DNA of 64,000 bases from an uncultured bacterium (GCA_937889595.1 CALAOR010000014.1:44678-108677), one strand, 5' to 3'. Counted from the stretch's first letter, positions 36,163-44,624 are shown. Notes: generated by a model from the sequence alone, not told the origin. Numbers and translations: made by a program.

Positions 36163-36222
36163 AAAATTACCTCTTTTTTCTGATTTATTTTTTCCGGATA
36201 ACAAAGTTATATCCGGGGTCAA

Positions 36223-36510
36223 ACCTCACATAAAAATGGGGTCACCCATTTAAGTGCTTGTCAATAATAAATACACGTATTACGTCAGCGGTTTCCAAAC
36301 CATCTGTTAATCTTTTATTCAGCCGTCCGTTTTTTATCTCTAGAAGCCCGGAATAATCCGGGTTCAGTCACCCATCGGCAGCACAGGACGTAAGCCTGCC
36401 TGCATGATAATTTTGGACAGCGGATGTCCGCTAATCAGGCCTTCGAAGTCGCGCTAAGAAAATATCAGGGGAATATCAGGGGTCACACCTCGAGTTAATA
36501 GTTGGTGTCC
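36223..36510. other. Non-genic stretch with possible coding remnants
   Basis: The minus strand holds two short coding-like patches: GLISGHPLSKIIMQAGLRPV with a stop near 36373, and KNGRLNKRLTDGLETADVIR ending at 36238. Between them lies the hairpin CCCGGATTATTCCGGG. No start codon or ribosome site supports a gene. The plus strand repeats GGGGTCACCCATTTAAGTG, also present at 51658-51676. Confidence 0.35.
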
Positions 36511-36736
36511 GGGGTCAGACCGCGGATTGAGCGTTTAGAATTGTTCTTGTCCAACCCGCTGCCCGCCGGTTCCCCACCCTTACACTGTCTGTATCAGAAG
36601 CGCGTAAACGTCCCGGTCAGGCATCGTATTCCCTCGTTGTTTTAGATGTGCGTCCCATTGGTAATCGTGCTTCCATTATACACCAATCAGCCAAAAAAGG
36701 AACCCCCGCCCCAAAGTCGTTTCCACCAGCCGGAAC
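36511..36736. repeat. 225-bp dispersed repeat (family B), copy 1
   Basis: This element is almost identical to 38868-39093 and closely related to 43197-43396, with a fragment at 55285-55370. It begins GGGGTCAGACCGCGGATTGA and includes CTGTCTGTATCAGAAGCGCG, ending near CCAGCCGGAAC. The minus strand carries a 19-residue frame (MEARLPMGRTSKTTREYDA) at 36617-36676. The segment 36745-36845 after it has short self-complementary GTCGGATGTCGG runs and no gene. Confidence 0.85.
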
Positions 36737-36845
36737 GCTCTTTGACACCTTTGTTGTCGGATGTCGGATGTCGGAGTGAGATCTAACCGACCAGACAAAT
36801 CCTGCGTTGCTTCCACTCCGACACCCGACCTCCGACGTCCGACAA

Positions 36846-37205
36846 TCATTTATTTCTTCTGGCTGTTTTAATGGTTGAAACTGTTATGGCGACTATTTTA
36901 TTGGCCTTTTCAAACAATGGCTTTGCGTCTTCGGCTTTTACAATTCCTGATTCAACCAACAATTCCAGCCAGTGCAGTGTCTCGTCTGCTTCTTCTTCTA
37001 CAATTCCCATCTTTGCTATAAAATCCGCCCTGGATTTCGCCCTTGAAGCGGCCCGATAATTAGCACTAGTAGACATCCCGCACCGTACCAATTGCCGCGC
37101 AATTATGTCGGCAGTACGTGTTTTAGGTAATGCTTCCGTAAACCGTATTACATCTAACGCAAGCTCTTTAGTCTTTGCCCTAAACATATCCTTAAAATTC
37201 TCCAT
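36846..37205 (-). CDS. Four-helix bundle protein (23S rRNA intervening-sequence type)
   Basis: ATG 37205 with a GGAGGGAGGGG ribosome site gives 119 residues. The pattern ENFKDMFRAKTKELALDVIR, then RTADIIARQLVRCGMSTSAN, YRAASRAKSRADFIAKMGI and EEEADETLHWLELL is the S23-type four-helix bundle. The family was first found in intervening sequences of 23S rRNA genes but is widely chromosomal and of unknown function. This copy is not within an rRNA gene. It stands next to a truncated RAYT gene, which fits the known mobile habit of these genes. Confidence 0.85.
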   Translation of the reverse strand: MENFKDMFRAKTKELALDVIRFTEALPKTRTADIIARQLVRCGMSTSANYRAASRAKSRADFIAKMGIVEEEADETLHWLELLVESGIVKAEDAKPLFEKANKIVAITVSTIKTARRNK

Positions 37206-37260
37206 AAAGCCCCTCCCTCCTGTTGTCACCCCGACATCCGATATCCGACAATCGAGTGTT

Positions 37261-37557
37261 TCAAACCCAATGCCCGGTACGCTCATACTTGTAATTGAAG
37301 TACATACTGTACCGGCTAAGAAGATCTGACATAGCCTTTGAGATCAGCACATCAGCGGTTTCCACCACAAGATGATAATGGTTTGGCATCAGCACATAAG
37401 CGTGTATTGTCAGTGAATGGTCTTTCCGTGCCTCATCCAAAAGCCGCATAAACCGGTAATGGTCCTGCTTGTCCTTAAAAATGTTACGTTTTTCGTTCCC
37501 CCTTGAGAAGACGTGATAACACGCCCCCGGGAACTCGATCCTGCGCCCCCGCGCCAT
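37261..37557 (-). pseudogene. Truncated RAYT transposase, second lineage
   Basis: The 98-residue frame carries the start of an IS200-like Y1 transposase: RRIEFPGACYHVFSRGNEKR and LMPNHYHLVVETAD with the metal-binding H-x-H. It ends at YERTGHWV, where intact members continue GHLFQGRY, so the catalytic tyrosine and the remaining domain are missing. Its sequence differs from the intact RAYT at 34125, so it is a separate lineage. The break falls 56 bases before the four-helix-bundle gene. Confidence 0.85.
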
Positions 37558-37735
37558 AACTCACCTCTCTATGCTTTTCTAATTCACAAATTGGGGACAG
37601 TCCCCAGTTTGTGAATTACGTCTTGAACTGATACCTGACAAACCTTCTTTGATCACATACAACAATCATCATGTATCAGGTCAAGACACGACCCCTTTTT
37701 TTTCAATTGGGGTCAGGCCCCAGTTTGTGCCATAG

Positions 37736-38767
37736 TTATTCCGTATTGAACTTTTTTAACAATTTATCCGCTCTCTTTTTAGCCTCTTCTATCTGATCCT
37801 TTGTCATGTTCTTTTCCGTGTCAGCCATTTCTTTCATGAACAGTTTATGCTGCGATTCCGGCAGGGACGGATACACAACCCAGTACCACGCGCACGCTTC
37901 CACAAGGTCAACCTTGCAGCACTTGCCGTGCTCCAGAGCAAATCCGTAATCCAGCGCTGCGGTTAGCCTGCCCTGTTCCGCTGCCTGTTTTAAAAGGCTC
38001 ATTGCCTTGCCGCAATCCTTTTTCGTCCCCGGTTTCTCTCCCCTGTAATACTCGACTATGGCAGTCAGCGCGTCATTATCCCCGTTTAACGCCGCCCGTT
38101 CCAGCCACTTAAGCAGAAGTTTATTGTCCCTTTTTACGCCCAGTTTCCCCTGATAAACCGATACCAGGTTGTTTATTGCCAGCATGTTGCCTTTTTCCGC
38201 GGCCTTTGTCATCCATTCCAGGCCCTTTTTTGTATCCACAGGTACGCCGTTCCCGGATAAATACATGTAACCAAGGTTGTTCATGCCCATGGAATCGCCT
38301 TTTTCCGACGCTTTTTTATAATATTCAATCGCTGTTTTCAGGTCCTTTGTTACCGCAATTCCTTCCTCATAAATGCTTCCTATGCCGTTATATGCAGGCT
38401 CATAATCCTGCGCCGCGCTTTTCTTATACCATTCAAGCGCCTTTACGCTGTCCTTTTTCGCGCCTTTTCCGGTTTGGAAGGCGTATGCCAGCGCATTCTG
38501 CGCCCTGGCATTGCCTTCTCCGGCGAATTTAAGGAGTATTTTTAAACCTTCTTTCTGATCCGCCGGACTTTCTTCATTTACCATTTGCATTCCATACGTG
38601 ACAGCTGATTCTTTATTGCCGCTGTCCATTGATTTTTTGGTGTATTCCATGGCTATTACGCGCCTGCCGTATTTTGACGCTTCCTGAGCCAGCTTCTCAT
38701 ACTTATCAGCGGCAAATAATGATATTGAAAAAGACAATACAGCCACTGCAATCAGATATTTTTTCAT
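37736..38767 (-). CDS. Secreted Sel1-repeat protein
   Basis: ATG 38767, with GGAGG upstream, gives 343 residues; the longer open frame upstream has no ribosome site. A Sec signal peptide (KKYLIAVAVLSFSISLFAA) is followed by six to seven Sel1-type repeats (about 65-300), for example ALAYAFQTGKGAKKDSVKAL and NLGYMYLSGNGVPVDTKKGL. Sel1 repeats are alpha-solenoids that bind partner proteins; secreted ones often serve in envelope or host-interaction complexes. The partner here is unknown. Downstream palindromes (37590-37735) include GGGGACAGTCCCC and GGGGTCAGGCCCC. Confidence 0.88.
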   Translation of the reverse strand: MKKYLIAVAVLSFSISLFAADKYEKLAQEASKYGRRVIAMEYTKKSMDSGNKESAVTYGMQMVNEESPADQKEGLKILLKFAGEGNARAQNALAYAFQTGKGAKKDSVKALEWYKKSAAQDYEPAYNGIGSIYEEGIAVTKDLKTAIEYYKKASEKGDSMGMNNLGYMYLSGNGVPVDTKKGLEWMTKAAEKGNMLAINNLVSVYQGKLGVKRDNKLLLKWLERAALNGDNDALTAIVEYYRGEKPGTKKDCGKAMSLLKQAAEQGRLTAALDYGFALEHGKCCKVDLVEACAWYWVVYPSLPESQHKLFMKEMADTEKNMTKDQIEEAKKRADKLLKKFNTE

Positions 38768-38867
38768 TTTTCCTCCAGTTGATCGCAACCTATATCGGGG
38801 GTCACACCTCAAGTTAATAGTTGATAATTTTTCCGTGGGAAATCCGGGAAGGGTGGCTGGGGTGGCT

Positions 38868-39093
38868 GGGGTCAGCCCTCGGATTGAGCGTTTAGAATTG
38901 TTCTTGTCCAACCCGCTGCCCGCCGGTTCCCCACCCTTACACTGTCTGTATCAGAAGCGCGTAAACGTCCCGGTCAGGCATCGTATTCCCTCGTTGTTTT
39001 AGATGTGCGTCCCATTGGTAATCGTGCTTCCATTATACACCAATCAGCCAAAAAAGGAACACCCGACCTAAAGTCGTTTCCACCAGCCGGAAC
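38868..39093. repeat. 225-bp dispersed repeat (family B), copy 2
   Basis: Nearly identical to 36511-36736 at the same internal offset of 2357 bases. The minus-strand 19-residue frame lies at 38974-39033. The copy runs directly into a 36-bp tandem array at 39101. Confidence 0.85.
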
Positions 39094-39100
39094 ACGCCTT

Positions 39101-39240
39101 CGCGATAAAACTGCTATGGCGTGCGAGCTACTCCTTCGCAATAGATCCGCTCCGGCGTGCGAGCTACTCCTTCGCGGTAGGTCCGCTCCGGCGTGCAAGC
39201 TACTCCTTCGCGATAGGTCCGCTTTGGCGTGCAAGCAGTT
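39101..39240. repeat. 36-bp tandem repeat, about four units
   Basis: Units at 39101-39138, 39139-39174, 39175-39210 and a partial one at 39211-39240 share GGCGTGC(G/A)AGCTACTCCTTCG. The period of 36 keeps a reading frame open on the minus strand with a 12-residue repeat, but no ribosome site supports a gene. A related, scrambled copy of GCCTTCGC / GGCGCGCGAGC lies at 61455-61560. Confidence 0.75.
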
Positions 39241-39325
39241 ATCCCGCTGGCTGGTCAGCCGAAGCCAAAGGCGAAGGATGGAGCGTGCTTGTAAAAACGT
39301 GTCCATGTTTTGTGAATTGAGTCAG

Positions 39326-40021
39326 TCAAACGGTCTTCGCGCCTTCTAATTCTGCTATGATATCATTTTCCTTTATGCCTTTCAGATTGTCTATTATTGT
39401 TTTTCTCCATTTTGAATGCAGACTATTATATATCCTCACAATTGATGCCCTGCTTGACGACTCCATAGTTTGCATAAATACCCGCTTTGCGGTTTCTATG
39501 TCCCTGTCAACTTTGTCCTTATTCTTTCTCCGTTTGAATATGATAAATTTATGCAGGGCATACGCGGCCGGGTGGGGGATTGTCAGGGTGATTCCTTCCG
39601 CTTTTACTTTAATCGTGTTGTCAGTGAGCATCGTAAGGTATCTCAGCTGCTGGGCATTTATACCAAGGGCCGGCAGAGGGTATGGTTTTTAGCTGCCTTT
39701 TCCCTTTTCCGGAACAAGGAACTCCACTGTCAATTCAGGGTTGCGCAGCTTTATCAGCCCGTGAGTGCCTTCAAACTGGACGTCAAAGTTCAGGGATTCA
39801 AGCAGTTTTGCGATGTCAGTTTTATTTTTAAGTTTTAAGGGCAGGGGAACCACAAAATCAATATCCCTTGTCCTGATGGCGCTTATGTATTTTTCCGTCA
39901 GGAAGTAATACCTGTAAAAATAAACGCTCCAGCTTCCGGCAAGGACTATATGCGGCAGGACTCCGGCATCGTCAAGTTTTTTCAGGACTTTTATGCAAAG
40001 CTCAAATTGGCTCTTTTCCAC
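39326..40021 (-). pseudogene. Nucleotidyltransferase gene broken by an in-frame stop codon
   Basis: Two in-phase frames, 39689-40021 and 39326-39631, are separated by one TAA (39689-39691). Reading through would give about 231 residues. The first half has AGSWSVYFYRYYF and RTRDIDFVVPLP, the GSxxx and DxD core of an AbiEii-like nucleotidyltransferase. The sequence after the stop (KPYPLPALGINAQQLRYL) continues the family pattern, which usually has an acidic residue where TAA stands. The gene overlaps its upstream partner at 40002. It is probably inactive, or depends on reading through the stop. Confidence 0.82.
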
Positions 40022-40325
40022 GCAATACCCCCTTAAGGTATTTGATCTGTTTCTTTACAGTGGATATATTTTTCCTCAACTCCGCCCTTTTTTTTGCCGA
40101 ACTTAAATACTTACCTTTCTCGGCTCCGGTCATCTTGCCCATATAACTGTATTTCACCCTGCCGTCCACCCTTTTGGCCAGATAATTATAGTTATGCCCT
40201 TTGATATTTTTTACCTGTATGGTCCCGCTTGGAAAATGTTTAAGTTTCTCTTCGTAAAACGCCTGTAATTTAACTGAGTTTTCAAGTTCTTCCCTGAGCA
40301 TAGGCTTGATTATAGCCATACACAC
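40002..40325 (-). CDS. DUF6788-like small protein, partner of the nucleotidyltransferase
   Basis: A 107-residue basic protein. The middle contains GTIQVKNIKGHNYNYLAKRV and KVKYSYMGKMTGAEKG, a pattern seen in small DUF6788-type proteins that precede nucleotidyltransferase genes. A coiled basic tail (SSAKKRAELRKNISTVKKQI) follows. The gene overlaps the nucleotidyltransferase by about 20 bases, the usual arrangement for a two-gene toxin-antitoxin-like unit. A GGTTAACC palindrome precedes it. Which of the pair would be toxic is not evident. Confidence 0.68.
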   Translation of the reverse strand: MCMAIIKPMLREELENSVKLQAFYEEKLKHFPSGTIQVKNIKGHNYNYLAKRVDGRVKYSYMGKMTGAEKGKYLSSAKKRAELRKNISTVKKQIKYLKGVLRGKEPI

Positions 40326-40329
40326 CTCC

Positions 40330-40373
40330 GGTTAACCAACATATTTACGTATATTATACTTTGTTGGTTAACC
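40330..40373 (-). promoter_or_regulatory. GGTTAACC inverted repeat upstream of the nucleotidyltransferase pair
   Basis: GGTTAACCAAC (40330-40340) and GTTGGTTAACC (40363-40373) form perfect 11-base arms around TATATTATACT, a likely -10 region. It therefore looks like a promoter bracketed by an operator. The half-site equals that of the RhuM-Doc operator at 13210-13223. Confidence 0.7.
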
Positions 40374-40431
40374 TCAGGCTCCGGCCCATCCAGGCTAAAT
40401 TCGAAAGAAATAATGGAGGGGAGGAAAAATC

Positions 40432-40533
40432 GTGCCAGACCTCGAGTTAATTCTGTTCTTCACCAAATCAAATTTATCAACTATTACCACGACTTGCCAG
40501 CCGAAGCTTCGCGAAGGATGGAGGTCTGGTACA
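40432..40533. repeat. REP palindrome A at the 3-prime end of the VWA gene
   Basis: The outer arms GTGCCAGACCTC and GAGGTCTGGTAC enclose GTTCTTCACCAAATCAAATT and CCGAAGCTTCGCGAAGGATG. It begins eight bases beyond the VWA stop. Relatives: 45283-45426, 56704-56848, 60396-60510 and the short form 44625-44673. Confidence 0.85.
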
Positions 40534-40541
40534 CACCCTCT

Positions 40542-42014
40542 CTACCTCACACACCCCATTTTCGAAAACGCCGTCGCCTTTTCATCCCTGGTCGTTGTTG
40601 CTATTACTTTATATATAAATACACCTGATGCTATATTTTTTTCCACACTATTTAACGCATTCCAGAAAAAATTATTATACCCCGCATATCCTGCTATATC
40701 TTTTTTATCCAGAACAAGTTCTCCAGAAACAGTAAAGACCCTTATTTCCACAGCAGCATCAACAGACAGCCAGTATACTATATTGGTTTTATCAGCAAAC
40801 GGGTTCGGAAAATTCCCTTTTAGGCCGAGATTAAGCGGCAGCGGCGTGGGTGTTAAGGTTGGTGTAACAGTAAACGTAGGGGTGCAGGTTGACGTTATTG
40901 TTGAAGTTGAAGTTTCTGTTTTAGTACAAGTTGCCGTATATGTAGGTGTCATAGTCGCTGTCGGAGAGGATGTGCTTGTCATGGTTATTGTACATGTTGA
41001 TGTATCAGTCGCGTAAAAAATATATTCATTATTAGAAGCAGTTTCAGATACACCATCTGCCGAAACATATGCGGTATTACTGATTGAGCCTGCGAACGCC
41101 GATGTTATCCTCGCCAGAAAACAGCAGACATTAAATATAGAATCGCTTCTCACCTGCACAAAGGACCAGCTGAGTTCATTGCCTGTAATTGTTGCGCCGC
41201 ATGCGCTGTCAATCGGCACGAGCTCCGGCGGCATGGGATCACGGACTACAACATTGGTATAGCTTCCAACTTGATTTCCAAGGGTTGACAAAAACGCAGC
41301 CCAATTCGGCGCGCTATAATCAAGCCATATACCACCTGTAAGCGGCGGTATATCTTTTGGATTACATAACGGATCAATAGAAGACACATCATTACATACC
41401 GCATGAATAACCACTCCTTTTGATGCAAGATCAGCCGCAGTATATGTAAGTGATAAATTTCCGTTGAGACATTCTTTTGACCGGACAGGGGCGTCTGTTA
41501 TGAAAATAATGGTTTTAGATGCATCTGTTCGCCATACAGCAGCCCCGGTATTGGTAACAGCATCTACAATTGCATCAATCCCGGATTCCGGCAGGTCACC
41601 ACCGCCGATTGCGGTCAGAGCACCTACCATGGATAGAAACTGTGCATCATTTGCGGCAAATCCGTGATTAACCTGGGCTTCAAATTCATATATATCCCCA
41701 AAGTTCTCAAGCCCTTGTCTGTAATCAATCCCCCTGGCCGCAAGCTGGGATGTAAAACTCGATATATTATTTTCAACACCCGCAATACCGGAAGACATAG
41801 AGCCGGTCGTATCAATAACCCACATTATATCGGCTTTTACATTTAAAGTGAATGAAGACGGATCAATAGATATACAAACCGTGACAGTATCGCCTATTGC
41901 ACCCACTGGAGGATTGACAGATTTTATTAGATTTATTCCGGCAGCATTTATTGAAGAACAAAAACAAATAAAAACTAATACAAAATAAAATCTGATTTTG
42001 CATACAATATTCAT
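40542..42014 (-). CDS. Secreted VWA-domain protein with Thr stalk and FlgD-like C-terminus
   Basis: A 490-residue exported protein. A signal peptide (FYFVLVFICFCSSINA, ending at about 24) is followed by a DUF11-like strand region. A von Willebrand A domain (about 60-250) comes next, with the MIDAS-like DTTGSM and IFITDAP. A second DUF11-like beta region follows (about 270-340), then a Thr/Ser/Pro stalk (about 345-395). The C-terminal domain, starting FPNPFADKTNIVYWL, is FlgD-like, often used for sorting or display. The last residues (KMGCVR) reach the edge of a REP palindrome, so the native end may have been replaced. It probably binds ligand or matrix at the surface. Confidence 0.8.
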   Translation of the reverse strand: MNIVCKIRFYFVLVFICFCSSINAAGINLIKSVNPPVGAIGDTVTVCISIDPSSFTLNVKADIMWVIDTTGSMSSGIAGVENNISSFTSQLAARGIDYRQGLENFGDIYEFEAQVNHGFAANDAQFLSMVGALTAIGGGDLPESGIDAIVDAVTNTGAAVWRTDASKTIIFITDAPVRSKECLNGNLSLTYTAADLASKGVVIHAVCNDVSSIDPLCNPKDIPPLTGGIWLDYSAPNWAAFLSTLGNQVGSYTNVVVRDPMPPELVPIDSACGATITGNELSWSFVQVRSDSIFNVCCFLARITSAFAGSISNTAYVSADGVSETASNNEYIFYATDTSTCTITMTSTSSPTATMTPTYTATCTKTETSTSTITSTCTPTFTVTPTLTPTPLPLNLGLKGNFPNPFADKTNIVYWLSVDAAVEIRVFTVSGELVLDKKDIAGYAGYNNFFWNALNSVEKNIASGVFIYKVIATTTRDEKATAFSKMGCVR

Positions 42015-42059
42015 ATATAAAACAGCCGCCTTTACAATGAAATCTTTCTTATCAAGAAA

Positions 42060-42327
42060 AAATGTGTACCAGACCCCGGGTTAATAGTTGACAGGGGTAG
42101 GGGTCAAACCTCGAGTTAATAGTTGATTGAAAAATCCATGCCAGACCTTGCTAATTGCTTTTTTCATCTTCCCTCCATATTAACAAATAATTACGCCACA
42201 AACACATTCCTGTTATGCCATTCAAGGAACTCAGCCATCGGCTGTTCCGCTGCCTTTTCCGGCATGTTAATGAGCGGCTTAAGTTCCGTAAGTTCCGGGG
42301 TCAGGCCTTTACCTATGACCTGACCCC
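42060..42327. repeat. REP half-sites and hairpin after the TatT-like gene
   Basis: Two half-sites (CAGACCCCGGGTTAATAGTT at about 42069 and GGGTCAAACCTCGAGTTAAT at about 42101) are followed by about 165 bases with no gene. The hairpin GGGGTCAGG / CCTGACCCC (42297-42327) comes seven bases past the stop of the gene at 42334. The hairpin has no T-run but could still stop or protect the transcript. Confidence 0.65.
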
Positions 42328-42333
42328 TTCTTT

Positions 42334-43134
42334 CTACAACCCCAGTTCCTTTTCCCTCGCAGCGCATTCCTCCATCGCTTTTAAATCCTCAAAATAATAC
42401 CTCGGCCTTAGCGGGGATTTTATTGCCAGCAAATAAAGTTCTTTTGCTTTGTCTTTTAAGTCTAAATCCCATAGTGTATCCGCAAGGAAATATTTTGCAG
42501 AGATCATATTCGGGTTATGCCTGTAATATTCCTCAAGGTATACCCTTGATTTGTTCTTGTCCGGCCAGGTAAGCACGAAAACTATGTTTGGTGCTTTGTA
42601 GTGCATCCTGCCGAGCAGCACGTATGCAGCGTAGTCATTAAAAGCAGGGTCAAGTGCAAGAAGTTTTTCACTGTAATCCTTGATTTTATCCGCAAGCCCG
42701 GAATACGCTGCCTCAAGCGGATTCATCAGCTCTCCAAACCTGCCCCATATTATGGCCCTTGAATAAGCCATGTATTTGGAACCCGCACACAATGTGTTCC
42801 CCTCGCAGAATTTTTCCAGCCTGTCCACAAGAGCCTTGTACGCGCCCCATTTCTGCTGGTGGGCATCTTCCCCGCTGATAAGATAGTTATACTTGAACTC
42901 GGACGTGAGCGCAAGCTTATAATAAAGTATTTCTGATTCCCCTGCCTTAAGCGCCTTTTCATAGCTTTGTATGGCTTTATCAATATTTTCCATTGCCTTT
43001 GCCGTATTGGTCACGTTGTTTCTTTCAACGTAATATTTATCGCCGGCCTCTTCATCGGCAAGAGGCTTATTACTTGCGATCAAGACAGGCAAAACTAGGA
43101 ACGCAACAAGTAAAAGAATAGTTAACTTCCTCAT
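42334..43134 (-). CDS. TPR protein resembling TatT (TRAP transporter T component)
   Basis: A 266-residue exported protein: signal peptide LTILLLVAFLVLPVLIA, then helical repeats. The segment YVLLGRMHYKAPNIVFVLTW and PDKNKSRVYLEEYYR recalls TatT, the lipid-anchored TPR partner of some TRAP substrate-binding systems, but no TRAP genes are nearby. GAGGTG lies upstream of ATG 43134. It more likely acts as a general periplasmic scaffold. It stands alone and is bracketed by repeats. Confidence 0.65.
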   Translation of the reverse strand: MRKLTILLLVAFLVLPVLIASNKPLADEEAGDKYYVERNNVTNTAKAMENIDKAIQSYEKALKAGESEILYYKLALTSEFKYNYLISGEDAHQQKWGAYKALVDRLEKFCEGNTLCAGSKYMAYSRAIIWGRFGELMNPLEAAYSGLADKIKDYSEKLLALDPAFNDYAAYVLLGRMHYKAPNIVFVLTWPDKNKSRVYLEEYYRHNPNMISAKYFLADTLWDLDLKDKAKELYLLAIKSPLRPRYYFEDLKAMEECAAREKELGL

Positions 43135-43196
43135 AAATTTACACCTCTATTATTAATCAACTGGTTTGAAAAAAGGGGTGTCTGGGAGGGTGTCTG

Positions 43197-43396
43197 GGGT
43201 CAGAGCTTGCTTCCAGCGTTGATAATATATTTAGAGCATATTAAATCCCATCCGCTACCCGCCGGTTCCCCACCCTTACATTGTCTGTATCAGAAGCGCG
43301 TAAACGTCCCGGTCTGGCATCGTATTCCCTCGTTGTTTTAGATGTGCGTCCCATTGGTAATCGTGCTTCCATTATACACCAATAAGCAGAAAAAGA
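43197..43396. repeat. Dispersed repeat (family B), copy 3, with longer open frame
   Basis: A diverged relative of 36511-36736 and 38868-39093. Here the TGA that ends the small minus-strand frame is AGA, so the frame runs from ATG 43372 to TAA 43241 and encodes 43 residues (MEARLPMGRTSKTTREYDAR...). No ribosome site is evident. Confidence 0.75.
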
Positions 43397-43655
43397 TAAT
43401 TCAAAATTAAAAATTTAGAATTAAAAATTATTGTCTACTCGTCGTGGTTCGACAGGCTCACCACTCCTTGTATTATAATATAATAGGTCGCAAAGCGACA
43501 CCTTAATTTTGAATTTTGAATTAAGCCCCCGCTTTTAGAAGGAGGAACTTCGTTGAGTTCAATTCAAAATTGTCGTCTTTGTTCGTCGCTTCGCTCCTCT
43601 CATATTATAATAAAGTCGCCAGAGCGACACCTTAATTTTGAATTTTTGATTGCCC
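43397..43655. repeat. AT-rich repeat tract with TTCAAAATTAAAA inverted copies
   Basis: AATTCAAAATTAAAAATTTA and its reverse forms recur four times. Between them is a GC-richer segment, TTGTTCGTCGCTTCGCTCCT with CATATTATAATAAAGTCGCC (43582-43625), which repeats at 46551-46595. No gene is present. It looks like a decayed non-autonomous element. Confidence 0.65.
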
Positions 43656-43671
43656 TGTATTTTTTTATGAA

Positions 43672-44490
43672 TTACTTCTTTTGCGGCAGGAAATTTTCGC
43701 CGGTTATTACACTTTTGCCTGTCTTTTTTTCCAGTTCTTTTCTTGCTTTTCCCGCTATCTTCCCGCCTTTTTTACCGGCTTTACTGTTTTGTTTCAAACC
43801 TTTGGCTTTTTCCGCCTGGGCTATCTGTCTTGTGGATAGTTCCGCAAGAGCCGTAAAAATGAGTTCTGCTTCGCTCATATGGTCCCGCAGGTTCTGGCTT
43901 TTCAGTCCTTTTTTGATTTTATGGGTCTTTACATCCAGTCCGGACCATTCCTTGTGTATTATGTTTGTGAGTATTGCGTACTCTTCTTTTTGAGTTATAT
44001 CGTTGTCTTTCCAGTAGTCGGTAAGTTTATTTCTCGTCTCCTGGCTCATCATCCTCTGCTGTATCCACTTTTCGCTTCTTCCGTGCTTTTGCCAGTTTTC
44101 CCTGGCCCTGTTTAAAGAGCGCTCCGGGTCGGCCAGTTCCTGCATGCGCTCGTAACCGACTTTGGCCAGCCAGAGTTTTATGGGTTCTGCTTTAGGACTT
44201 GGGACTGACTGGATGAGACGCAGGAGAGTTTCAGGGTCGGCCACATCTGTAATCCTCATTTTCCCGTCTTCAGCCTGCATTTTCAAACGGTTACAATTTG
44301 TAACCGTTTGACTACCTTCTTTTTTTAGCCTGTTTTTAAGCACTTTCCAGTAATTCCTCGCGGCCTGAAAATCCTTTTGCTGTATAAGCACCCCTACGAT
44401 ATCCACCACAGAGAAAAACCAAGTCTCTTTTTCTTCATCATAAACCCTGCGTATTTCAAAATCCTCAAAAATAGCCGGTAAATTTCCCAC
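43672..44490 (-). CDS. BRO-N (phage antirepressor-like) protein, copy 1
   Basis: A 272-residue protein starting at GTG 44490 (GAGGTG upstream). The N-terminal BRO-N domain (about 8-110) shows RRVYDEEKETWFFSVVDIVG and SPKAEPIKLWLAKVGYERMQ. The C-terminal part, as in DinD-type proteins, has EEYAILTNIIHKEWSGLDVK and a glycine- and lysine-rich tail. BRO-N proteins act as DNA-binding antirepressors or damage-response factors. It is paralogous to 51776-52603 and shares the GTATAC operator, so the two are probably co-regulated. Confidence 0.88.
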   Translation of the reverse strand: MGNLPAIFEDFEIRRVYDEEKETWFFSVVDIVGVLIQQKDFQAARNYWKVLKNRLKKEGSQTVTNCNRLKMQAEDGKMRITDVADPETLLRLIQSVPSPKAEPIKLWLAKVGYERMQELADPERSLNRARENWQKHGRSEKWIQQRMMSQETRNKLTDYWKDNDITQKEEYAILTNIIHKEWSGLDVKTHKIKKGLKSQNLRDHMSEAELIFTALAELSTRQIAQAEKAKGLKQNSKAGKKGGKIAGKARKELEKKTGKSVITGENFLPQKK

Positions 44491-44549
44491 AGTTCACCTC
44501 AACATCCCGCCCTGTACGGGGTATTTGACACCCTCTTACAACATAATAT

Positions 44550-44570
44550 AAGTATACGTTTTGTATACTT
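44550..44570 (-). promoter_or_regulatory. GTATAC palindrome upstream of BRO-N copy 1
   Basis: AAGTATACG and TTGTATACTT form a 21-base palindrome 60 bases before the start. Its half-site spacing equals that of the palindromes at 14929, 15571 and 52651. Confidence 0.68.
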
Positions 44571-44624
44571 GTATGTCAATGGTTTTCCGCTGAGTTTAAT
44601 AACAAAGGGACTAAATGAAATAAT

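Noticed and set aside
36846..37205. Evidence of a 23S rRNA gene because of the intervening-sequence protein
   Set aside because: No rRNA sequence is visible on either side; this family is commonly found outside rRNA genes.
39101..39240. CRISPR array
   Set aside because: The 36-bp units are directly adjacent, with no unique spacers and no cas genes.
38974..39306. 110-residue minus-strand ORF with RRSSSHAGADL repeats
   Set aside because: It is the translation of a 36-bp tandem repeat joined to family B sequence, without a ribosome site.
39686..39691. Recoded stop codon as general feature of the organism
   Set aside because: TAA, TGA and TAG all end intact genes elsewhere in the window, so a changed genetic code is not supported.
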